DNA of 7,495 nt, taken from the NCBI GenBank assembly GCA_017475805.1, contig JAFVEW010000044.1, positions 1-7,495 on the forward strand, in the 5' to 3' direction. This DNA comes from Synergistaceae bacterium. Lineage in GTDB: Bacteria; Synergistota; Synergistia; Synergistales; Aminobacteriaceae. Positions 1-5,753 of this stretch are shown here, in pieces. The position numbers were made by a program, and so were the translations under genes. The notes beneath the pieces were generated by a model. That model was not told the origin of the DNA. It was given only the letters and a program-made list of their open reading frames with translations, and searched no databases. Within the stretch, counting starts at the first letter, position 1. Each line of letters begins with the position of its first letter.

Positions 1-6
1 CCGTGC

Positions 7-83
7 GCTTGACGCTTGACGCTTGACGCTTGACGCTTGACGCTTGACGCTTGACGCTTTACGCTTGACGCTTGACGCTTGAC
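7..83. repeat. Heptamer tandem repeat, 11 copies of GCTTGAC
   Basis: Eleven head-to-tail 7-bp units read GCTTGAC with no spacers. Only the eighth unit (56-62) differs, reading GCTTTAC. The near-perfect identity suggests recent expansion by slippage or active homogenisation. The array may begin further left, since bases 1-6 (CCGTGC) are at the window edge. The unit length is not a multiple of three. The plus strand meets TGA in every frame, while the minus strand is a stop-free 7-codon cycle, but no gene is supported there. Function is unknown. Short heptameric repeats between genes are known from several bacterial groups and are usually treated as neutral or as hypervariable spacers. Confidence 0.97.
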
Positions 84-102
84 ATTGTACCAAGAATCAA
101 AA

Positions 103-117
103 AATCTTGTCAAGATT
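103..117. promoter_or_regulatory. Perfect 15-bp palindrome, possible operator before ligA
   Basis: AATCTTG-T-CAAGATT is an exact 7-bp inverted repeat around a single central base. A third related half-site, CAAGAAT, lies at 91-97, so the left half could also pair with it. The dyad overlaps a weak -35-like TTACTA (116-121). The size and symmetry suit a dimeric DNA-binding repressor, but the sequence matches no operator I recognise, such as LexA boxes. It could also be a very short hairpin in a transcript from upstream. The palindrome is seen directly; an operator role is inference. Confidence 0.4.
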
Positions 118-144
118 ACTAACCTCCTTCTAACTGTGTATAAA
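116..144 (+). promoter_or_regulatory. Candidate sigma-70-type promoter for ligA (distal)
   Basis: A -10-like TATAAA (139-144) sits 17 bp downstream of TTACTA (116-121), which matches only half of the -35 consensus. It would give a leader of roughly 80 nt before ligA. The region is very AT-rich, so chance matches are likely. It overlaps the palindrome at 103-117. Confidence 0.25.
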
Positions 145-194
145 TTTTTGTAGAATCATACTTTATTATCGGATATTTTTATTATAAAAAAACT

Positions 195-203
195 TGCTAA
201 AAT
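195..203 (+). promoter_or_regulatory. Candidate extended -10 promoter for ligA (proximal)
   Basis: TGCTAAAAT matches an extended -10 element (TG, one base, then a hexamer with five of six consensus bases). There is no recognisable -35 at the expected distance. Transcription would start near 210 and give a leader of about 18 nt with a weak ACAGG Shine-Dalgarno (216-220) 8 nt before the ATG. This is an alternative to the distal candidate at 116-144. Confidence 0.3.
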
Positions 204-228
204 ATGGCTCAAAAGACAGGTTTTTATT

Positions 229-2268
229 ATGGAAAATTTTGAAGAAAGAATTAATGCGCTTTATAAATTAATCGAACATTACGCAACACTCTATTATGAC
301 CAAGACGAGCCTGAAATTTCAGATTTTGAATATGACTCTCTCGTTAAAGAATTAAAGGAACTTGAAAAAAATCACCCGGATTTAATTCGTAAAGATTTTT
401 TAACTCATAAAGTCGGCGGCAATGTCAGCGAGTTATTTGCAAAAGTTCAACACGAGACCCCGATGTTATCGCTCGATAATGTTTTTAACAACGAAGAACT
501 TGAAAACTTTTTTCACAAAATCGAACGCGAAAAAGACTTTAATGTAAAAAATTTCACTTGCGAAATGAAAATTGACGGGCTTGCAGTGTCGTTGATTTAT
601 GAAGACGGAATTTTCGTTAAGGGCGCGACTCGCGGCAACGGTCAAATCGGCGAAGATGTTACGGCAAATTTGAATTTAATTGACGCTGTTCCTAAAAAAT
701 TAATTGATGCTCCTAAAGGGCGACTCGAAGTTCGCGGAGAAGTTTTGATGACTCTCGAAAGATTTAGAGCCGTCAATAAAATTCGCGAAGAGCGCGGCGA
801 AAATCCTTTTGCTAACCCTCGAAACGCAGCCGCTGGAACATTGAGACAATCTGAAAAGAATAATCACGTTATTTCAGAACGAGGACTCGATATTTTTTTA
901 TATTACATCGTCGACGCTCAAAAATTCGGAATAACGAGACAAAGCGACGCTCTAAAATGGCTCGATGCTCACGGCTTGCCCGTCCAAAAGGCTTGGAAAT
1001 TTTGCGAAACTTTAAGCGACGTTGAAAAATTTATTTCAAAATGGCAAAGTGAACGCGAAAAATTAAATTACGTTACCGACGGCGCAGTTATAAAACTTGA
1101 TGATTTAACTCAATGGCAAGAAATCGGCGCGACGAGCCACGCTCCTAAGTGGGCAGTAGCTTATAAATATCCGCCGGAAGAAGCAAAAACTAAAATTTTA
1201 GAAATTCAAATTTCAGTCGGACGCACTGGAGTTTTGACACCTGTTGCAGTTCTTGCGCCTGTTAGACTCGCCGGGACTCTCGTTCAAAAAGCCTCGCTTC
1301 ACAACGCTGACGAAATCGCCCGCAAAGATATTCGAGTCGGTGATCTCGCAAAAGTTCGCAAGGCCGCTGAGATAATCCCTGAAGTTATCGAAGTAGATAA
1401 ATCCGCAAGGACAGGCAGCGAAAAAATTTTCAAAATGCCGGAACACTGTCCTGTGTGTAATTCCGAAGTTATAAAAATTCCCGGTGAAGTTGCTTATCGT
1501 TGTATGAATAGAGCTTCTTGTCCTGCGCAATTAAAAGAGAGCATCAAATATTTTGCTTCCCGCGACGGCATGAACATGAAAGGGCTCGGTAATACATTAT
1601 CAGCAAGTTTAATTAAAGCCGGTAAAGTTAAAAATCTCAGCGACATTTATAAATTAAAGTTAGAAGACTTGATCGGCCTCGAATGGACCAAACTTCAAAA
1701 GGAAGATAAAACTACAATCCGCCGCGTTAAAGAAACTATGGCCGACTCTATAATGACTGAAATAGAAAAATCAAAATCCCGACCTTTTGTGAATTTAATC
1801 ACGGCACTTGGAATTAGCGATGTCGGAAAACATGTCGCAGGGCTTTTAGTTGAACATTTCGGAAATATTGACTCGATGATTAACGCAGATGAAAACGAAA
1901 TAGCTTCGATCGAAGGCGTAGGCCCTGTAATAGCGCGTTCTATTCATGAATTTTTCAAGACGGAAGCAAATTTGAATTTAATTAACGATTTTCGTTCAAT
2001 GGGCTTAAAAATGTCGAGCGATGTTGCTACTGTCAGTGAAAACAGATTTGAGAATAAAATTTTTGTCTTCACCGGGACTTTATCATCAATGACACGAGAA
2101 GAGGCCGGAGAAAAAGTTAAAAATTTAGGCGGCAAAGTTTCAAATTCAATCAGCAAAAAAACAAGTTATTTAGTTGCAGGCGATAAAACAGGCTCAAAAT
2201 TAATTAAAGCTGAAAAATTCGGCGTAAAAATCTTAAACGAACAGGAATTTTTAGATATGGTTAAATAA
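229..2268 (+). CDS. ligA: NAD-dependent DNA ligase LigA
   Basis: LigA seals nicks in duplex DNA during replication and repair, using NAD+ to adenylate an active-site lysine. The 679-residue length is normal for the family. Visible parts in order are: the N-terminal NMN-binding Ia domain (about 1-70, SDFEYDSL at 31-38); the adenylation domain with catalytic K114 in KIDG (114-117) and RNAAAGTLRQ (198-207); an OB fold (about 318-400); a four-cysteine zinc finger (C407, C410, C425, C431); a helix-hairpin-helix region (about 445-585); and a C-terminal BRCT domain (about 606-679). Between GLE (483-485) and ADSIMTEIEKSK (505-516) the usual short GxGxKSA hairpin is replaced by a charged segment about 13 residues longer than in E. 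coli LigA, from memory of that sequence. The ATG at 229 has a weak ACAGG Shine-Dalgarno and starts where family members start. No clear terminator hairpin follows the stop, so some read-through toward fliS is possible. Confidence 0.98.
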   Translation: MENFEERINALYKLIEHYATLYYDQDEPEISDFEYDSLVKELKELEKNHPDLIRKDFLTHKVGGNVSELFAKVQHETPMLSLDNVFNNEELENFFHKIEREKDFNVKNFTCEMKIDGLAVSLIYEDGIFVKGATRGNGQIGEDVTANLNLIDAVPKKLIDAPKGRLEVRGEVLMTLERFRAVNKIREERGENPFANPRNAAAGTLRQSEKNNHVISERGLDIFLYYIVDAQKFGITRQSDALKWLDAHGLPVQKAWKFCETLSDVEKFISKWQSEREKLNYVTDGAVIKLDDLTQWQEIGATSHAPKWAVAYKYPPEEAKTKILEIQISVGRTGVLTPVAVLAPVRLAGTLVQKASLHNADEIARKDIRVGDLAKVRKAAEIIPEVIEVDKSARTGSEKIFKMPEHCPVCNSEVIKIPGEVAYRCMNRASCPAQLKESIKYFASRDGMNMKGLGNTLSASLIKAGKVKNLSDIYKLKLEDLIGLEWTKLQKEDKTTIRRVKETMADSIMTEIEKSKSRPFVNLITALGISDVGKHVAGLLVEHFGNIDSMINADENEIASIEGVGPVIARSIHEFFKTEANLNLINDFRSMGLKMSSDVATVSENRFENKIFVFTGTLSSMTREEAGEKVKNLGGKVSNSISKKTSYLVAGDKTGSKLIKAEKFGVKILNEQEFLDMVK

Positions 2269-2295
2269 TATACAACGAACAAGAATTGACTATGT

Positions 2296-2323
2296 TAAAC
2301 AAATTTCTTTTTCACTCCGATAT
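2296..2323 (+). promoter_or_regulatory. Candidate flagellar sigma-28 (FliA/SigD) promoter for fliS
   Basis: TAAA (2296-2299), a 16-bp spacer and TCCGATAT (2316-2323) match the flagellar sigma-28 consensus TAAA-N15-GCCGATAT at 4/4 and 7/8 positions, with a spacer one base longer than ideal. Late flagellar genes, including fliS and flgN, are classic targets of this sigma factor, and fliS is the next gene downstream. Transcription would begin around 2330 and give a leader of roughly 110 nt that includes the heptamer hairpin at 2347-2414. No better sigma-70 promoter was found in this gap. Confidence 0.6.
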
Positions 2324-2346
2324 ATTAAGCAGCAGCTAATAAAAAC

Positions 2347-2414
2347 AATTAGGAGTTAGGAAGTAGGAGTTAGGAGTTAAAAAATTCCTCATTCCTCACA
2401 CCTCACTCCTAACT
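2347..2414. repeat. Facing heptamer arrays forming an imperfect inverted repeat
   Basis: The left arm has four 7-bp units (TTAGGAG, TTAGGAA, GTAGGAG, TTAGGAG; 2349-2376). The right arm has four pyrimidine-rich units (ATTCCTC, ATTCCTC, ACACCTC, ACTCCTA; 2384-2411). The right arm is an imperfect reverse complement of the left: in a hand alignment of 31 positions (2347-2377 against 2414-2384), 22 are Watson-Crick pairs and two more are G-T wobbles. The loop is A-rich (about 2379-2382). In RNA the left arm would show several Shine-Dalgarno-like AGGAG motifs, masked by the right arm. No T-run follows on the plus strand, so it is not a normal terminator for ligA. It lies in the predicted leader of fliS. 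Confidence 0.85.
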
Positions 2415-2438
2415 AAAAAATAAAATGGGGGTCATTAA

Positions 2439-3011
2439 ATGATTAACAGCAGCGCACAATTTAAGTATCAGGCAACCCGAATCCAAACAGCTACAAAAGA
2501 GCAGCTTCTTCTTATTACTTACGATATCGGCATCAAAGCCTGCCACGCAGCGGAAAATGCTATGCTTGCAAAAAACAATGCCGCGCCGGATTATGATTTA
2601 GCCAACCGCGAGATAATTCGCGCTCAAGAGGTAGTTCGTGAATTAATGGTAACTCTTAACCGCGACAAAGCAGGCGAAATGGGCGACAAACTCATGCAGC
2701 TTTATGAGTATATGTATCAGCTTCTTGTCGATGCAAACATGAAGAAAGAGCCCGAAAATTTGAGAACCGTTCGCGGAATGCTCGAAGAATTAAAACAAAC
2801 TTGGGAAAACGCTTTGATGCAATTATTGAAAGAGTATCAGACGGAACATCCTGACGACAAAGATCTTCAGAATGCTATGGCCGAAATCGAAGGCAAAAAG
2901 CCCGCAGTAGCAGCTTCGACAACGCCGCAGCAGACGCCGATTCAAACAGTCAAAGCACCTACACCAGCTACAGCAAATGCAAAACCGAGGAGCTTCTCTC
3001 TTGCAGGCTAA
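2439..3011 (+). CDS. fliS: Flagellar export chaperone FliS with C-terminal tail
   Basis: FliS binds the C-terminal helix of flagellin in the cytoplasm, preventing premature polymerisation and delivering flagellin to the export gate. The family start is clear: a Tyr/Gln-rich opening, then TATKEQLLLITYDIGI (17-32), close to the family pattern TASPEQLLLMLYDG. Helical segments follow to about residue 135, the usual FliS size. The remaining ~55 residues include an Ala/Thr/Pro/Gln-rich stretch (about 154-185) ending in RSFSLAG, which looks disordered and is not part of the standard fold. The start has a G-run (2427-2431) 7 nt upstream as an unusual ribosome binding site, and it fits the family N-terminus. 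The gene is first in an overlapping run with the FlgN-like gene and the M48 peptidase, probably under the sigma-28 promoter at 2296-2323. The closing codons of the tail also carry the Shine-Dalgarno and start of the next gene. Confidence 0.93.
   Translation: MINSSAQFKYQATRIQTATKEQLLLITYDIGIKACHAAENAMLAKNNAAPDYDLANREIIRAQEVVRELMVTLNRDKAGEMGDKLMQLYEYMYQLLVDANMKKEPENLRTVRGMLEELKQTWENALMQLLKEYQTEHPDDKDLQNAMAEIEGKKPAVAASTTPQQTPIQTVKAPTPATANAKPRSFSLAG
2987..2992 (+). promoter_or_regulatory. Ribosome binding site inside fliS that sets the flgN start
   Basis: GAGGAG is a strong Shine-Dalgarno sequence 8 nt before a TTG codon at 3001. The alternative in-frame ATG at 2977 lies upstream of it and has no such motif before it. 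This favours initiation at TTG 3001, 11 bp inside the end of fliS, and points to translational coupling of the two chaperones. Confidence 0.7.
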
Positions 3012-3456
3012 CGTCCTCGAACAGTCAAAAGAGTTAATTTCACGAGAAATTAAACTCTGCAAAAAGTTAAGGGCAATGATCTCACGCGAGCTTGAGGCCA
3101 TTGTCCTTGACAGCGACATGGACGAGCTATTTAGAGTTCTTGAGCAAAAAGACGGCATAATCTCAGAGCTTCAATTACTTGCGGACGGCTGGCGCGACGT
3201 TTTAAGCAATCCCGTCGTTAGCAATTCTCCAAACGGTTTACGCAATCGTCTGTTAGAATTATATCCAGACGACGAAGAATTGCCCGAACTTATAAAGGAG
3301 AGCCGCGACATTGCAAGCAGCATAATGCAGGCCGAAGATAATGCAATCTTAGAACTTCAAAAATATAAAGATGGTCTTCGTTCACAGATCTCCTCGCGTG
3401 TTCAGGGGCGTAACGTCGCCGCAAGTTATGCACGCATGGGAGGTTCTATGATATGA
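3001..3456 (+). CDS. flgN: FlgN-like flagellar chaperone
   Basis: FlgN-family proteins are small cytoplasmic helical chaperones for the hook-filament junction proteins FlgK and FlgL. This 151-residue product (from TTG 3001) is strongly helical and charged. It has an N-terminal helical hairpin, with SKELISREIKLCKKLRAMI followed by a segment with the repeated Leu/Glu spacing of the family, EQKDGIISELQ. A central loop follows (about 75-95), then another long helix (about 100-135). There is no signal peptide. Assignment rests on size, helical pattern and position right after fliS, a common pairing, rather than on a diagnostic motif. The start overlaps fliS by 11 bp. An ATG at 2977 would add eight residues but lacks a ribosome binding site. 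The stop overlaps the next start as ATGA, so all three genes of the run are probably translationally coupled. Confidence 0.75.
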   Translation: MQANVLEQSKELISREIKLCKKLRAMISRELEAIVLDSDMDELFRVLEQKDGIISELQLLADGWRDVLSNPVVSNSPNGLRNRLLELYPDDEELPELIKESRDIASSIMQAEDNAILELQKYKDGLRSQISSRVQGRNVAASYARMGGSMI

Positions 3457-4538
3457 AAAAAAATTTTGCTTTTTTGACGTTTTTAACTTTTATAATTTCT
3501 TTTTTATTTTTATTTTTTTCTTTATCTTTTATTTCCGAAGCTGCTGAACCTGATCCAGATTTAGAAAAAGAGCGTAAAATCGGCGAAAAAGCTATCGAAC
3601 AAATTGAACAGCAATGGCCTTTAGCTTCTGACCCTGCGACGCTTTCAAAATTAGAAATGATCGTGAACCGTCTCGAACCTTATATGGAGCGTCGAATAGA
3701 TTGGCAGGTCAGGCTTGTGAACAGTGAGGAATTAAACGCCTTCTGCTTGCCGGGAGGCTTTATATTTTTTACGACAGGAATTATAGAAAAATTAGAAACT
3801 GATTCAGAACTTGCGGCAGTAATGGCTCACGAAATGATTCACGCTGACAGAAAACACGGCTTGAGACTCTCTGCTGAAAGCAACAAAGTATCATTAGGCG
3901 CACTTGCTGTCATGATTTTGAGCGGCGGCTCGATGGCTCCGATTATTTTGGCTCAAATGGCTCAGGTAGCTATCACAAGTTCTTATACTTTAGAGCTTGA
4001 GTCTGAAGCTGACAGACTTGGTCTTGAGGCTTTAATTCAGTCAGGTTATTCTCCTACGGGAATGATAACTTTGTTTGAAAGATTTATGGCTGAAGAATAC
4101 AAGCAGCCTATTCACGATTACGGAATTTACATGAACCACCCCGACTCGCCTAAAAGACTTGATGCGGCTGTTAAAATGCTTCATGCTCGTAACATTCCAA
4201 TTGAAAGAAAATACTCGCTCGGATTATTAAGAACATCGATTAAGCAGACTAAAAAGAAAATCAATCTCGAAATCGACGGTGCAACAGTCTTAACGATTGA
4301 TAAAAATCCTGAAAATTTTAAGCTCGTAGCTGAAATTAAAGATAATATAGATAAATATTTACAGCTTGAGTTAGCTCCCTACGAACTTCATATTAGAAAC
4401 GAAGATTTATATATCGGCAATCATCTTGCGACCAAGAATACTAAAGGCATGACTTCAGCTGAAGATTTAAGAAAGAATTTATTAAAAGCTATCAATTCAG
4501 CAAGAGCAAAGCACCCAACATCAAAATTTTTCAAGTAA
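3453..4538 (+). CDS. Secreted M48-family zinc metallopeptidase
   Basis: This is a zinc endopeptidase of family M48, with a Sec signal peptide (very hydrophobic residues 5-27, probable cleavage near SEA-A at 28-31), so it acts outside the cytoplasmic membrane. The family set is complete: NAFCLPGG (95-102), zinc motif HEMIH (H126, E127, H130), third ligand E185 in ELESEADRLG (181-190), and the conserved His in NHPDSPKR (228-235). Unlike HtpX it has no strong multi-helix membrane region. Unlike BepA no TPR repeats are evident. The C-terminal ~110 residues are unassigned. Substrates are unknown; related periplasmic enzymes handle misfolded envelope proteins. GGGAGG (3438-3443) lies 9 nt before the ATG, which overlaps the flgN stop (ATGA). 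That puts the peptidase in the flagellar chaperone operon, where a role in flagellar or envelope assembly is only inference. The stop is 9 bp from the convergent tRNA. Confidence 0.93.
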   Translation: MKKNFAFLTFLTFIISFLFLFFSLSFISEAAEPDPDLEKERKIGEKAIEQIEQQWPLASDPATLSKLEMIVNRLEPYMERRIDWQVRLVNSEELNAFCLPGGFIFFTTGIIEKLETDSELAAVMAHEMIHADRKHGLRLSAESNKVSLGALAVMILSGGSMAPIILAQMAQVAITSSYTLELESEADRLGLEALIQSGYSPTGMITLFERFMAEEYKQPIHDYGIYMNHPDSPKRLDAAVKMLHARNIPIERKYSLGLLRTSIKQTKKKINLEIDGATVLTIDKNPENFKLVAEIKDNIDKYLQLELAPYELHIRNEDLYIGNHLATKNTKGMTSAEDLRKNLLKAINSARAKHPTSKFFK

Positions 4539-4547
4539 CAACAAAAA

Positions 4548-4623
<76 letters not shown>

Positions 4624-4643
4624 GCTAAAAATTTTTCGCGAAG

Positions 4644-4652
4644 ATTATATCA
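4644..4652 (-). promoter_or_regulatory. Extended -10 promoter for tRNA-Arg, overlapping the flhB stop
   Basis: On the minus strand the sequence reads TGATATAAT: a perfect TATAAT (4644-4649) preceded by TGA, the extended -10 motif. That TGA (4650-4652) is also the flhB stop codon. A start about 7 nt downstream, near 4637, would leave a leader of around 14 nt before the tRNA at 4623. No clear -35 is visible, which extended -10 promoters tolerate. The tRNA may also be reached by read-through from flhB. Confidence 0.55.
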
Positions 4653-5753
4653 TGAATCCTGATTTTCTTTTTCTCTTTTAAGTTTATAAACCATCGCTAA
4701 AATCTCAGCGACTCCGCGATATAAATCTTCAGGAATTTCCTCGCCGATTTCGACGTTTTGATATAAAGCCCAAGCTAAAGGCTTATTTTCGATAATCGGA
4801 ATTAAATTAATTTCAGCTATTTCTCTGATTCGTTTTGCTAAATAATCGCCGCCCTTAGCTAAAACTTGTGGCGCCCCCATTACGCTGCGGTCATAAGCAA
4901 GAGCTACTGCAATATGCGTAGGGTTTGTGATAACGACATCGGCCTTCGGAACATCTGACATCATTCGCTGCTTTGCCATTTCGCGCTGCTTTTGACGGAT
5001 TTTGCTTTTGATCTGAGGGTCGCCTTCCATTTGTTTATATTCATCTTTTATTTCTTTTTTGCTCATTCGGATAGATTTTTCAAAATCCCATTTTTGATAA
5101 AAGTAATCAGCAAAGGCCATCACTAAAAGCATTAAAGCAAGGCGCATAGCCAACGCCCAGAGCATATTCCAAAACTCCCGGCTTCCGATTTCGAGAGGCA
5201 TTTGCATTGTCTTTGAAGACACGGGTAAATAATTTCTTATCGCTGTGTAAATCATCACGGCGAAAATCGTAGCTTTCAATAAGCCTTTTAATAATTCTAC
5301 GATTGAGCGCATTGAAATAATTTTTTTCATGCCCGTTATGGGGTTTAGCCTGTCGAATTTAGGGCCGAAAGGTTCTCCTGTTATAGCGAAGCCGACTTGA
5401 GCAATTACTGTAACTGTTGAGAATAAAACTACAAGAGCACCGAGCGGAAGCCATGCGAAAAAATAATCTTTCAGAGCTTCCCATGAGACATAATAAAACC
5501 AGCCGTCTTTTAATATCGTTCCTTCACCGATAAAAAGAATCATGAATTGAATCAGTCCGGTCAAAGTCCGCCAAGTCAATGCGCCGAGCATCGTAAGTCC
5601 GAGCAGAGCCGTGATAATTCCGATAGCTGCGTTTAAGTCTTTACTCATACAGACGCGGCCTTCTTCACGAACTTTCTCGCGTTTGTGCGGCGTAGCTTCT
5701 TCTGTTCGTTCTTCTCCGAAAAATTGAAGATTAAATTTGAAAGTTTTACTCAT
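4650..5753 (-). CDS. flhB: Flagellar type III export switch protein FlhB
   Basis: FlhB is an inner-membrane part of the flagellar export gate. Self-cleavage of its cytoplasmic domain switches export from rod/hook to filament substrates. The 367-residue length is typical. The N-terminus NLQFFGEERTEEATPHKR (8-25) carries the family signature. Four membrane segments are visible (about 43-60, 96-120, 156-173, 195-215), followed by a basic linker and the cytoplasmic domain with the autocleavage site NPTH (277-280). The gene looks intact. The ATG at 5753 sits inside the stop of the upstream restriction gene (8-bp overlap ATGAGTAA). No convincing Shine-Dalgarno lies within 15 nt before it, so translation probably depends on ribosomes finishing that gene. 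fliR, the usual upstream neighbour, is absent. flhA, the usual downstream neighbour, is replaced by tRNA-Arg. Confidence 0.97.
   Translation of the reverse strand: MSKTFKFNLQFFGEERTEEATPHKREKVREEGRVCMSKDLNAAIGIITALLGLTMLGALTWRTLTGLIQFMILFIGEGTILKDGWFYYVSWEALKDYFFAWLPLGALVVLFSTVTVIAQVGFAITGEPFGPKFDRLNPITGMKKIISMRSIVELLKGLLKATIFAVMIYTAIRNYLPVSSKTMQMPLEIGSREFWNMLWALAMRLALMLLVMAFADYFYQKWDFEKSIRMSKKEIKDEYKQMEGDPQIKSKIRQKQREMAKQRMMSDVPKADVVITNPTHIAVALAYDRSVMGAPQVLAKGGDYLAKRIREIAEINLIPIIENKPLAWALYQNVEIGEEIPEDLYRGVAEILAMVYKLKREKENQDS

Noticed and set aside
1..90. Stop-free minus-strand frame through the GCTTGAC array, and a possible CRISPR array
   Set aside because: The open frame is a trivial result of the stop-free reverse heptamer (GTCAAGC), with no start or ribosome binding site. 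The units are 7 bp with no spacers, so it is not CRISPR.
1213..1530. Minus-strand open frame of 105 residues
   Set aside because: It lies wholly inside ligA, which has full family motifs, and its product has no recognisable features.
1944..2156. Minus-strand open frame of 70 residues
   Set aside because: It is a shadow of the BRCT-region coding sequence of ligA.
2286..2291. Sigma-70 promoter starting with TTGACT
   Set aside because: No acceptable -10 hexamer lies 16-18 bp downstream; the sigma-28 match in the same stretch is better.
2347..2414. Intrinsic terminator for ligA
   Set aside because: The hairpin is imperfect and followed by an A-rich run, not a T-run, on the plus strand.
2823..3158. 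Minus-strand open frame of 111 residues, Cys/Arg/Ser-rich
   Set aside because: It is antisense to the end of fliS and the start of flgN. Its composition is what the reverse of that sequence yields, and no ribosome binding site supports it.
3456..3463. A-run at the M48 gene start as a frameshift site
   Set aside because: The frame gives a normal signal peptide and a complete peptidase without any shift.
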